From positions 1-12,326 of the forward strand of contig SHYI01000020.1 of NCBI GenBank assembly GCA_009692905.1: DNA of 12,326 bases, read 5' to 3'. The notes beneath the pieces are model-generated. The model had not been told where the DNA came from. It did no database searches and was given only the letters and a program-made list of their open reading frames with translations. The stretch's first letter is position 1. Every line of letters starts with the position of its first letter. The position numbers were made by a program, and so were the translations under genes. This document shows positions 7,106 to 12,326 of the stretch, in pieces. The DNA comes from Chloroflexota bacterium (GTDB taxonomy: Bacteria > Chloroflexota > Limnocylindria > Limnocylindrales > Limnocylindraceae).

Positions 7106-7111
7106 TAAAAT
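7106..7111 (+). promoter_or_regulatory. Leaderless promoter of the VanZ-like gene (TTGGCG - 18 - TAAAAT)
   Basis: TAAAAT is followed by six bases (CCCTAC) and the ATG at 7118. A TTGGCG at 7082-7087, 18 bp upstream, is the best -35 candidate in the window. It lies back-to-back with the nhaA promoter, so the two may compete for RNA polymerase. Confidence 0.65.
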
Positions 7112-7117
7112 CCCTAC

Positions 7118-7702
7118 ATGCTGGCGCAGTGGGACTGGACGGGCATCATCGGGGGGCTGATTAGCTTCCTCGTCGTGCTGTTTGTGCAGCAGTCGCAGCG
7201 CATCTATCGATCCCGCGGAACGACGGTGAGCACCATCGCGTTCGCGGCCCTTGTTGCCTACGTCTGGGCACCTTTTGGATTCCCCAACTCTGATTGGTCG
7301 CGTGCGCCGCTCGGCAGCGATGTGATTCGCCTGATTCCATTCGTGAACTTTGATCCTGCTCTTCTGCAAACGCAGTGGTTGCTGATGCAGGTGAGCATGG
7401 GAGCATCAACGTTCCTGCTGGCGACTCTCGCCCTCTACGGAGACGCCCGGCGCGCAGCCTTCGCCGTCATCGGCATCATGGCCCTGGGCCTTGAGATCAG
7501 CCAGGGGTTCGCTAATTACTTCTCCAGCCCAGTGCCGCCCTATCGAATCGACGTGCACGACATCATGGCGCGAGCAGCCGGGGCACTCACAATTTATTTC
7601 GTACTGAAGGTCGCTGCCGCGATCTGGCGTGTTCGGGTCAGCCCCACCCCTCGCAAGAGCAGCCTCTTTGGCTTCATCGACGGGGTCACGCGCCGCATTT
7701 AG
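7118..7702 (+). CDS. VanZ-like family membrane protein
   Basis: This 194-residue membrane protein has four or five hydrophobic segments (about 8-24, 38-52, 92-108, 112-128 and 154-170). It has the recognisable VanZ-domain signposts: RLIPFVNFDP (71-80), GLEISQG (124-130) and DVHDIMARAAGAL (145-157), the last in the place of the family's DxxDxxxNxxG sequence. VanZ relatives confer low-level teicoplanin resistance in some Firmicutes. In most bacteria their function is unknown, so no resistance role should be assumed here. The C-terminal tail is basic and probably cytoplasmic. It is transcribed alone from a leaderless promoter, divergent from nhaA. Assignment rests on domain pattern and is moderately secure. 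Confidence 0.75.
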   Translation: MLAQWDWTGIIGGLISFLVVLFVQQSQRIYRSRGTTVSTIAFAALVAYVWAPFGFPNSDWSRAPLGSDVIRLIPFVNFDPALLQTQWLLMQVSMGASTFLLATLALYGDARRAAFAVIGIMALGLEISQGFANYFSSPVPPYRIDVHDIMARAAGALTIYFVLKVAAAIWRVRVSPTPRKSSLFGFIDGVTRRI

Positions 7703-7744
7703 CGGTTGCGAGATGTTGCAGTAACGACCTCCTTGCGTAGGCGA

Positions 7745-7750
7745 TACGAT
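7745..7750 (+). promoter_or_regulatory. -10 element TACGAT of the cys operon leader promoter
   Basis: TACGAT is followed by six bases (ACCCAT) and the ATG of a 30-codon ORF at 7757. The -35 region is not recognisable. It is the only good -10 found between the VanZ-like gene and cysK, so it probably drives leader ORF, cysK and cysE together. Confidence 0.6.
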
Positions 7751-7756
7751 ACCCAT

Positions 7757-7849
7757 ATGAGTGCAGCCGATCTCATTGCCCAAGCCGCTGGCGAGCCGAG
7801 CATCTGTCGATGCCCGTCGCTCTCCTTCGGGCCGTCCTGCGCGCGCTGA
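7757..7849 (+). CDS. Leaderless cysteine-rich leader peptide (30 aa) upstream of cysK
   Basis: This is a 30-codon ORF beginning MSAADLIAQAAGEPS and ending in SCAR followed by TGA. It has Cys at residues 17, 19 and 28 (codons TGT, TGC, TGC), 10% of the peptide. Its ATG follows a TACGAT -10 by exactly six bases, so it should be translated from a leaderless mRNA. It ends 81 nt before cysK. Leaderless short ORFs with Cys codons that act as cysteine-responsive attenuators of downstream genes are established in mycobacteria. Position, start geometry and Cys content here match that scheme, though without a run of adjacent Cys codons. Inferred action: when Cys-tRNA is scarce, ribosomes pause at codons 17-19 and the downstream RNA refolds to favour cysK translation or transcription. 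I could not find a convincing terminator or anti-Shine-Dalgarno stem by eye. TCTCC at 7821-7825 could pair weakly with the cysK GGAGG. Confidence 0.6.
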   Translation: MSAADLIAQAAGEPSICRCPSLSFGPSCAR

Positions 7850-7890
7850 GGCGATCGCAACCAGGGACCAAACGGCAGAGGGGGCGGCGG

Positions 7891-7896
7891 ATGTAG
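7891..7896 (+). other. Start-stop element (ATG-TAG) in the cysK 5' leader
   Basis: ATG immediately followed by TAG is preceded six bases earlier by the purine run GAGGGGG (7878-7884). If ribosomes initiate here they would stall or recycle at once, 35 nt before the cysK start. This could be a second translational control point or simple coincidence. Confidence 0.25.
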
Positions 7897-7917
7897 TCCA
7901 CAACCCACCATATAGCT

Positions 7918-7922
7918 GGAGG
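7918..7922 (+). promoter_or_regulatory. Shine-Dalgarno of cysK
   Basis: GGAGG lies eight bases before the ATG at 7931. Unlike the leaderless genes nearby, cysK is thus built to be translated from an internal position in a longer transcript. This fits a leader ORF upstream and control at this site. Confidence 0.75.
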
Positions 7923-7930
7923 TACCCGAC

Positions 7931-8920
7931 ATGACCGTTCAGAACCCAGAAATCTTCTCTGACAACGCCATCACGATTGGCGGCACGCCACTCGTGCGCC
8001 TGAACCGCGTCACCGACGGCGCCGCCGCAACGGTGCTCGCAAAGGTTGAGGGTCGCAACCCTGCCTACTCCGTGAAGTGCCGTCTTGGCACCGCCATGGT
8101 GCTCGACGCCGAGAAGCGCGGTGTGCTGAAGCCAGGCATTGAGATCGTTGAGCCGACAAGCGGCAACACCGGCATCGCCTTGGCGATGGTTGGTGCGGCA
8201 CGCGGCTACAAGGTCACTCTGACCATGCCCGACACCGTCAGCATTGAGCGACGCAAGCTGATCGTTGCCTACGGCGCAACGCTGGTGCTTACCGAAGGTG
8301 CGAAGGGGATGCCAGGCGCGATCGCGAAGGCAGAAGAGATTGCCGCATCGGATCCTGCGCGCTACGTGCTGCTGCAGCAGTTCAAGAATCCAGCCGGCCC
8401 AGCCATTCATGAGTCCACGACTGGACCAGAGATCTGGGCAGACACCGATGGGGAGGTCGACATCTTCGTTGCAGGGAGTGGCACCGGCGGCACCATTACC
8501 GGCGTCGCTCGCTACTTTAAGAAGGGTCGTGGCAAGGCGGTGCACATCGTTGCTGTTGAGCCCGCAACCAGCCCAGTCATTGCGCAGCGCATTGCTGGCA
8601 AGCCAAATCAGCCAGCGCCACACAAGATTCAAGGGATCGGACCAGGATTCGTTCCTGACATCCTTGATATCTCGTTGATCGATCAGGTTGAGTCTGTGAC
8701 GAACGAAGAGGCGATCGCCATGGCGCGTCGCATCGCTCGCGAAGAGGGGATCCTCGTTGGCATCTCGTGCGGTGCTGCGGCACACGTTGCGCTGAAGTTG
8801 GCGCACCTGCCAGAGAACGCGGGGAAGACCATCGTGGTGGTGCTGCCAGATTCGGGCGAGCGCTACTTGAGCACCGCGCTCTACGAGGGGCTCTTCGATG
8901 CCAGCGGCATCGCTCTGTGA
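7931..8920 (+). CDS. cysK: Cysteine synthase A (O-acetylserine sulfhydrylase)
   Basis: This 329-residue PLP enzyme of fold type II makes L-cysteine from O-acetylserine and sulfide in the cytoplasm. Diagnostic sequences are [12 protein letters not shown] (40-51) with Lys49 as the Schiff-base lysine, and PTSGNTG (75-81), the substrate-carboxylate loop. GSGTGGT is the phosphate-binding loop, GISCGAA carries the serine/cysteine that contacts the PLP nitrogen region, and [11 protein letters not shown] is near the C-terminus. NPAYSVKCR and the total length favour CysK over CysM or cystathionine beta-synthase. It is followed without a gap by cysE (GTGA overlap), which supplies its substrate and whose C-terminus classically docks into the CysK active site. 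It is preceded by a Cys-containing leader ORF that suggests control by cysteine supply. Confidence 0.97.
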   Translation: MTVQNPEIFSDNAITIGGTPLVRLNRVTDGAAATVLAKVEGRNPAYSVKCRLGTAMVLDAEKRGVLKPGIEIVEPTSGNTGIALAMVGAARGYKVTLTMPDTVSIERRKLIVAYGATLVLTEGAKGMPGAIAKAEEIAASDPARYVLLQQFKNPAGPAIHESTTGPEIWADTDGEVDIFVAGSGTGGTITGVARYFKKGRGKAVHIVAVEPATSPVIAQRIAGKPNQPAPHKIQGIGPGFVPDILDISLIDQVESVTNEEAIAMARRIAREEGILVGISCGAAAHVALKLAHLPENAGKTIVVVLPDSGERYLSTALYEGLFDASGIAL

Positions 8921-9807
8921 GTTCTGACGCAACGGAACTGAGTCGCGCACTCATCGCCGCCGACGCTGCTCTCGCGGGTGGTGCGGTGGCGGCGGGTGAC
9001 CGCCCATCACGCGGCGAGATTGCCCGTGTGTTGGCCGAACTTCGTGCGGCACTCTTTCCGCGTGAGCTCGGCGTCGCCGCCGATGGCGATGCGGCAGTTG
9101 CCGCACATCTCACCGCGGCACTCGCCGGCTTACGCGAACAGATTCGACGTTGCACGGTGCTGTTCGCTGCCGAGCGACCAGGTGAAGGGCTCTCCCCCGA
9201 TCAGGCTGATCGCGTCACGAGCGCATTTTCGGCCGAGCTCCCCGCTATCCGCACACTGATTGAAGGCGATATCGCCGCAGCGTTTGCTGGTGACCCAGCG
9301 GCGCGTAGCCGTTCAGAGATCCTGCACGGCTACCCAGGCGTGCGTGCGATGATCGACCACCGCATGGCGCACCTTCTCTATACGTTGGAGGTGCCACTGC
9401 TGCCGCGCATCGCATCGGAGGCGGCACACTCCGCAACGGGGATCGACATTCACCCAGGCGCAACGATTGGTGAGCGCTTCTTTATTGACCACGGCACTGG
9501 CGTTGTGATCGGTGAGACGGCGATCATCGGGAGCGGCGTGCGCCTCTATCAGGGTGTCACGCTTGGCTCCAAGAGCTTCCCGAAGGGTGAAGATGGCAAC
9601 CTGGTGAAGGGCCAGCCGCGCCACCCGATCATTGAAGACGATGTGGTGATTTACTCGGGGGCAACCGTCTTGGGTCGCATCTCTGTTGGACGCGGCTCAA
9701 CGATCGGCGGCAATGTATGGCTGACCAAGAGTGTTCCTGCGGGGAGCCAGCTTTCGCAGGCACGCGTGCGCACCGACGAGCTTGCAGCCGAGGGTTCGGG
9801 GATCTAG
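8917..9807 (+). CDS. cysE: Serine O-acetyltransferase, EpsC-type
   Basis: This 296-residue enzyme converts L-serine and acetyl-CoA to O-acetylserine, the committed step to cysteine. I place the start at GTG 8917, which overlaps the cysK TGA (GTGA) and gives MSSDATEL. A longer reading would run deep into cysK. An alpha-helical N-terminal region (about 1-170) contains [20 protein letters not shown] (135-154). The left-handed beta-helix of hexapeptide repeats follows from about 172 ([15 protein letters not shown]), with the catalytic [13 protein letters not shown] (189-201). The inserted loop [16 protein letters not shown] (220-237) is typical of the longer EpsC/SrpH-type enzymes. The C-terminus ends in Gly-Ile, and a terminal Ile is the residue used by SATs to bind CysK, so a cysteine synthase complex is plausible. 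Feedback inhibition by cysteine is usual in the family but cannot be read from sequence here. Confidence 0.95.
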   Translation: MSSDATELSRALIAADAALAGGAVAAGDRPSRGEIARVLAELRAALFPRELGVAADGDAAVAAHLTAALAGLREQIRRCTVLFAAERPGEGLSPDQADRVTSAFSAELPAIRTLIEGDIAAAFAGDPAARSRSEILHGYPGVRAMIDHRMAHLLYTLEVPLLPRIASEAAHSATGIDIHPGATIGERFFIDHGTGVVIGETAIIGSGVRLYQGVTLGSKSFPKGEDGNLVKGQPRHPIIEDDVVIYSGATVLGRISVGRGSTIGGNVWLTKSVPAGSQLSQARVRTDELAAEGSGI

Positions 9808-9819
9808 CGCTCGGCGGGA

Positions 9820-9825
9820 TAGAAT
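9820..9825 (+). promoter_or_regulatory. -10 element TAGAAT of a leaderless promoter before the ABC exporter
   Basis: TAGAAT is followed by six bases (CCCGCC) and ATG at 9832. That ATG opens an 18-codon ORF and is not in the exporter frame. No clear -35 element is visible. Confidence 0.62.
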
Positions 9826-9831
9826 CCCGCC

Positions 9832-9888
9832 ATGCCCACCAGTCTTCTATTGATGAACGCACTCGCCCTCGTCGCCGTGCCCGCATGA
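9832..9888 (+). CDS. Leaderless 18-aa small ORF coupled to the ABC exporter
   Basis: The ORF encodes MPTSLLLMNALALVAVPA, a hydrophobic peptide. Its TGA overlaps the exporter ATG as ATGA. Its own ATG sits six bases after a TAGAAT hexamer. The exporter start at 9885 has no Shine-Dalgarno, so the simplest reading is that ribosomes load on the leaderless 5' end, translate this ORF and re-initiate on the exporter. Five of 18 residues are Leu, and the first three (CTT, CTA, TTG) use codons that look uncommon beside the CTC/CTG-rich neighbours. It could therefore also act as a leader peptide. The peptide itself may have no function. An alternative is a sequencing frameshift that would fuse it to the exporter N-terminus. 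Confidence 0.55.
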   Translation: MPTSLLLMNALALVAVPA

Positions 9889-11747
9889 GCGGCGGCATGG
9901 GTCCAGGGCGCGGCGGCCACATGTTCGGCGGCGAAGGCAACGGTCCAACGAAGCCAGCTGGGGCGGCACTGCCACTGCTACGACGAGCGGCGAAGTTCTT
10001 TGGGCCATATCGAGGGCGACTCAGCGTTATTGGGCTGGCCATCCTTGGGTCGAGCATCCTGGGGCTTGCCAACCCGTACCTCTTAAAGCTCCTCATCGAC
10101 GAGGCGATTCCGCAGCGCGATCTTGGCCTGCTGGCCCTCTACGCCGGGCTGATGGTGGTGGTGCCGATCATCAACGGCGGGATCGGACTCGCCCAGGCGT
10201 GGCTCACCGCCTCTGTGGGTCAGTTCGTGATGCGCGACCTGCGCAACGCCCTCTTCACCCATGTGCAGTCGATGCCGATCCGCTTCTTCTCGGAGACGCG
10301 CACGGGCGAGATTCAGAGCCGCCTCACCAACGATGTGTCGGGGGTGCAGTCGGTCGTGAGTGACGCCGCCGGGAACTTGGCGTCAAGCATTGCCATCGTC
10401 GTCTCAACGTTGGTGGCGATGACGATCATCGACTGGCGCCTCACGGCGGTGAGCGTTGCCGTTGCGCCACTCTTCCTCTTCTTGAGCTCAAAAGCCTCAG
10501 CGGCCCGCCGCAAGGCGAGTGGCGAGGTACAGACGGCGCTCGCCGACCTCACGGCAATTGCCGAAGAGCACCTTTCGGTGGACGGCGCACTCTTGGCGAA
10601 ATCATTCGGCCGCTCAGAGGCTGGTGCCGAGCGCTTCACGAAGCGATCCGACGAACTCGCCACGCTGCAACTCCGCCAAGCGCTCACTGGTCGCTGGGTT
10701 GGCGTGGTGGTGCAGGTGGTCTTCAGCGGCATTCCGGCGTTGGTCTATTTCGCCGCCGGCTCACTCTCTGTTGCTGGCGCACCAGACGCGCCGACGATCG
10801 GTGACATCGTCGCCTTCACCACGCTACAGAGCCGACTCTTCTTCCCGCTCGCCTCTCTACTTGGCCTGCAGGTAGAGATCGGCGGAAGCCTGGCGCTCTT
10901 CGAGCGCATCTTTGCCTATCTCGATCTTGTCCCTGAGATTGTTGACGCGCCGAACGCGGTCACGCTGACCCGATCCGGCGTTCGCGGGCAGGTCACCGTG
11001 CACGAGGTGAGCTTCCGCTACCCGGCGCCGCCAGAAGGGCAGGGTCGACAGAGGCGTGATTCCTTCGGTCTCACAAACATCTCGTTCACCGCCGAACCAG
11101 GGAGCCTCACCGCTCTCGTTGGTCCATCGGGCTCAGGGAAGAGCACGATCTTGAGTTTGATTCCGCGCTTCTGGGATGCGAGCGCAGGCTCAGTGCAACT
11201 TGATGGTGTGGATGTGCGCGGAATCAAGTTGCGATCACTCGGCGAGATGATTGGCGTGGTGACGCAAGAGACACACCTGCTACATGCCAGCATTCGCGAC
11301 AACCTGCTCTATGCGCGACCAGAGGCGACCGATGCACAGATCCTCGCAGCACTTGCGGGGGCCTCGCTGGCAGAGCGCATCAAGGAGCTGCCACGGGGGC
11401 TCGATACGGTCGTGGGCGAGCGCGGCTACAAACTCTCCGGCGGCGAGCGTCAGCGCCTAGCAATCGCCCGCGTACTTCTCAAGGACCCACCAATCCTGTT
11501 GCTCGACGAGGCGACCTCGGCACTCGACTCGGTCTCGGAACGCCATGTGCGGCAGGCGCTCGAGCGTGCCATGGCGGGTCGCACCACCATCGCCGTGGCG
11601 CACCGCCTGAGCACCGTCTCTTCGGCAGATCAGATCATCGTCTTGGATCACGGCACCATCGTTGAGCGCGGTCGACATGAGGAGTTGCGCACAAAGGGCG
11701 GCCTCTACGCCAAACTTGCCGCGGTGCAGTTCGGGCTCCACGCGTAG
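9885..11747 (+). CDS. ABC exporter, fused permease and ATPase (MsbA/LmrA-like)
   Basis: This 620-residue half-transporter is expected to dimerise in the inner membrane and export a hydrophobic substrate (lipid, glycolipid or drug). The N-terminus is Gly/Met-rich (MSGGMGPGRGGHMFGG). Six membrane segments lie roughly at 45-320. The ATPase domain has Walker A GPSGSGKST (413-421), a Q-loop in VTQETHL, signature LSGGERQR (517-524), Walker B ILLLDEATSALD (537-548) and the switch His573 in VAHRLST. All catalytic residues are present. I start it at ATG 9885, which overlaps the stop of an 18-codon ORF. Upstream in-frame sequence lies inside cysE and is Arg-rich, unlike a real N-terminus. Substrate is unknown. 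Nearby glycan genes make a lipid-linked substrate possible but they are several kilobases away. It is transcribed separately from cysK-cysE. Confidence 0.93.
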   Translation: MSGGMGPGRGGHMFGGEGNGPTKPAGAALPLLRRAAKFFGPYRGRLSVIGLAILGSSILGLANPYLLKLLIDEAIPQRDLGLLALYAGLMVVVPIINGGIGLAQAWLTASVGQFVMRDLRNALFTHVQSMPIRFFSETRTGEIQSRLTNDVSGVQSVVSDAAGNLASSIAIVVSTLVAMTIIDWRLTAVSVAVAPLFLFLSSKASAARRKASGEVQTALADLTAIAEEHLSVDGALLAKSFGRSEAGAERFTKRSDELATLQLRQALTGRWVGVVVQVVFSGIPALVYFAAGSLSVAGAPDAPTIGDIVAFTTLQSRLFFPLASLLGLQVEIGGSLALFERIFAYLDLVPEIVDAPNAVTLTRSGVRGQVTVHEVSFRYPAPPEGQGRQRRDSFGLTNISFTAEPGSLTALVGPSGSGKSTILSLIPRFWDASAGSVQLDGVDVRGIKLRSLGEMIGVVTQETHLLHASIRDNLLYARPEATDAQILAALAGASLAERIKELPRGLDTVVGERGYKLSGGERQRLAIARVLLKDPPILLLDEATSALDSVSERHVRQALERAMAGRTTIAVAHRLSTVSSADQIIVLDHGTIVERGRHEELRTKGGLYAKLAAVQFGLHA

Positions 11748-11781
11748 TCACTGGGCTCAGCGGGCGGCGATCACGAGCCGT

Positions 11782-11787
11782 TAGAAT
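11782..11787 (+). promoter_or_regulatory. -10 element TAGAAT of a leaderless promoter (serine hydrolase)
   Basis: TAGAAT is followed by six bases (CCGCCT) and ATG at 11794, with no Shine-Dalgarno. It is the same hexamer and the same spacing as at 9820. No -35 match is visible in the 46-bp spacer after the exporter gene. Confidence 0.62.
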
Positions 11788-11793
11788 CCGCCT

Positions 11794-12326
11794 ATGTCTC
11801 TCACCGCTAAGTTGCGCCCCGTCACTCGCCTCTGCCTCGCGCTGCTCATCGCTGCGGTCAGCCTTTCCGGCCAAGCTGCAACACCGGCGTCCGCAACGGA
11901 TCCAGTGGACTGGCGCACCTGTGCGGCGCGACCCGTGCCACTTTCGCCAGCGCGCGCAGTTGACCCCACCCTTGCAAAGGCCCTCACCGCCAAAGTCGTC
12001 GCTTGGCAGAAGGCGCGTCGAACTCGCCACCCAGGCGTCTCGGTTGCCATCCGCTGGGACGACGGTCGCAGCCTCACCGCCGCTGTTGGTGTTGGCGACA
12101 CCAAGAGCAGGCGCACCGTGACTCCATCGATGCCGTTTGCGATCGCGAGTACGAGCAAGGCGTTCACCGCCGCAGTTGCGCTGCTCCTTGATCACTGTGG
12201 AATCTTGCCGCTGAGCACGCTCGCATCAACGCTTGTCCCTGAGGCCCAGGTGGCGCCCTCGGCCACCATCGCGCAGTTGCTCTTGCACCGATCTGGCATG
12301 AGCGATTGGCTGACCGACAAAGACTC
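11794..12326 (+). CDS. Secreted serine hydrolase, beta-lactamase/DD-peptidase family (partial)
   Basis: The first 177 codons of a gene that continues past the window end are present. The N-terminus is a Sec signal peptide: basic MSLTAKLRPVTR, a hydrophobic core at 13-26, then a probable signal peptidase I cut after TPASA (residue 34). The mature part starts the beta-lactamase-related serine hydrolase fold (class C beta-lactamase, esterase, D-aminopeptidase group). GVSVAIRWDDG (81-91) is the first strand pair. FAIASTSKAFTA (115-126) contains the SxxK active site, with Ser119 as nucleophile and Lys122 as base. LLLHRSGMSDW (162-172) matches the family's LLxHtSG motif. The later YxN and HxG/KTG motifs are outside the window. 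It may be a peptidoglycan or D-amino-acid peptidase, esterase or beta-lactamase. Sequence in view does not decide, and antibiotic resistance should not be assumed. The start is set by the leaderless promoter. Confidence 0.9.
   Translation, partial: MSLTAKLRPVTRLCLALLIAAVSLSGQAATPASATDPVDWRTCAARPVPLSPARAVDPTLAKALTAKVVAWQKARRTRHPGVSVAIRWDDGRSLTAAVGVGDTKSRRTVTPSMPFAIASTSKAFTAAVALLLDHCGILPLSTLASTLVPEAQVAPSATIAQLLLHRSGMSDWLTDKD

Noticed and set aside
7118-7702. Calling the VanZ-like gene a glycopeptide-resistance gene
   Set aside because: No vanA/vanB-type cluster is present and VanZ-domain proteins are widespread without a resistance role.
7757-7930. A classical rho-independent attenuator hairpin in the cysK leader
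   Set aside because: Only short pairings were found (for example GCCGT 7831-7835 with ACGGC 7872-7876) and there is no following T-run. A folding calculation would be needed before calling one.
8767-8916. Longer cysE reading starting inside cysK
   Set aside because: It would overlap cysK by about 150 bp. The GTG at 8917 gives the usual coupling overlap and a family-like N-terminus.
7406-8950. A 514-codon open frame on the minus strand across cysK and the end of the VanZ-like gene
   Set aside because: It is antisense to two well-supported genes, its translation is Cys/His/Trp/Asn-rich with no recognisable domain, and it arises from codon bias of the sense gene. No start signal is visible at 8950.
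9717-9884. In-frame N-terminal extension of the ABC exporter by 56 codons
   Set aside because: It lies mostly within the 3' end of cysE, is Arg/Cys-rich and unlike an exporter N-terminus. The ATG at 9885 with ATGA overlap is far more plausible.
11748-11793. Terminator after the ABC exporter from GGCTC/GAGCC (11754-11779)
   Set aside because: A 5-bp stem with a 16-nt loop and no T-run is too weak to call.
11794-12326. Calling the last gene an ampC beta-lactamase
   Set aside because: Only the SxxK and HRSG motifs are in view. The same motifs occur in esterases and DD-peptidases of this fold, so a resistance label is not supported.

Overview
This 12.3 kb window is a compact, moderately GC-rich bacterial chromosome segment. 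Genes are packed with 4-bp start/stop overlaps, spacers are short, and I see no insertion sequence, phage gene or CRISPR array. The lineage cannot be fixed by eye. Pervasive leaderless starts, an EpsC-type serine acetyltransferase, a VanZ-like protein and a Gly/Met-rich ABC exporter N-terminus would fit a Chloroflexota or Actinomycetota member, possibly a streamlined aquatic one. This is inference only.

Left part (1-5737) is a surface-polysaccharide locus. A minus-strand operon runs from 3289 leftwards: a non-hydrolysing UDP-GlcNAc 2-epimerase, a DegT/DnrJ-type PLP sugar aminotransferase and a Gfo/Idh/MocA sugar-nucleotide dehydrogenase. This is the enzyme set used to make UDP-3-acetamido sugars (GlcNAc3N/ManNAc3NAc type). 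A strong Shine-Dalgarno at the left edge suggests the operon continues. Divergently, two overlapping GT-B glycosyltransferase genes run rightwards.

Middle part (5738-7702): a convergent tRNA-Thr(CGU) with an encoded CCA tail, then nhaA (Na+/H+ antiporter, minus strand), divergent from a VanZ-like membrane protein gene.

Right part (7703-12326): a cysteine-biosynthesis operon, cysK-cysE. It is preceded by a 30-codon leaderless ORF with three Cys codons that looks like a cysteine-sensing leader peptide. Next come an 18-codon leaderless ORF overlapping (ATGA) an MsbA-like ABC exporter, and a secreted serine hydrolase (beta-lactamase/esterase family) cut by the window end.

The most striking pattern is regulatory. 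Six starts in this window (3339, 7053 minus, 7118, 7757, 9832, 11794) have a TAnnnT -10 hexamer followed by exactly six bases and then ATG. This is the geometry expected if transcription begins on the A of the start codon, meaning leaderless mRNA. Two of the six drive tiny ORFs placed upstream of larger genes (cysK and the ABC exporter), so leaderless small ORFs seem to be used here as control elements.
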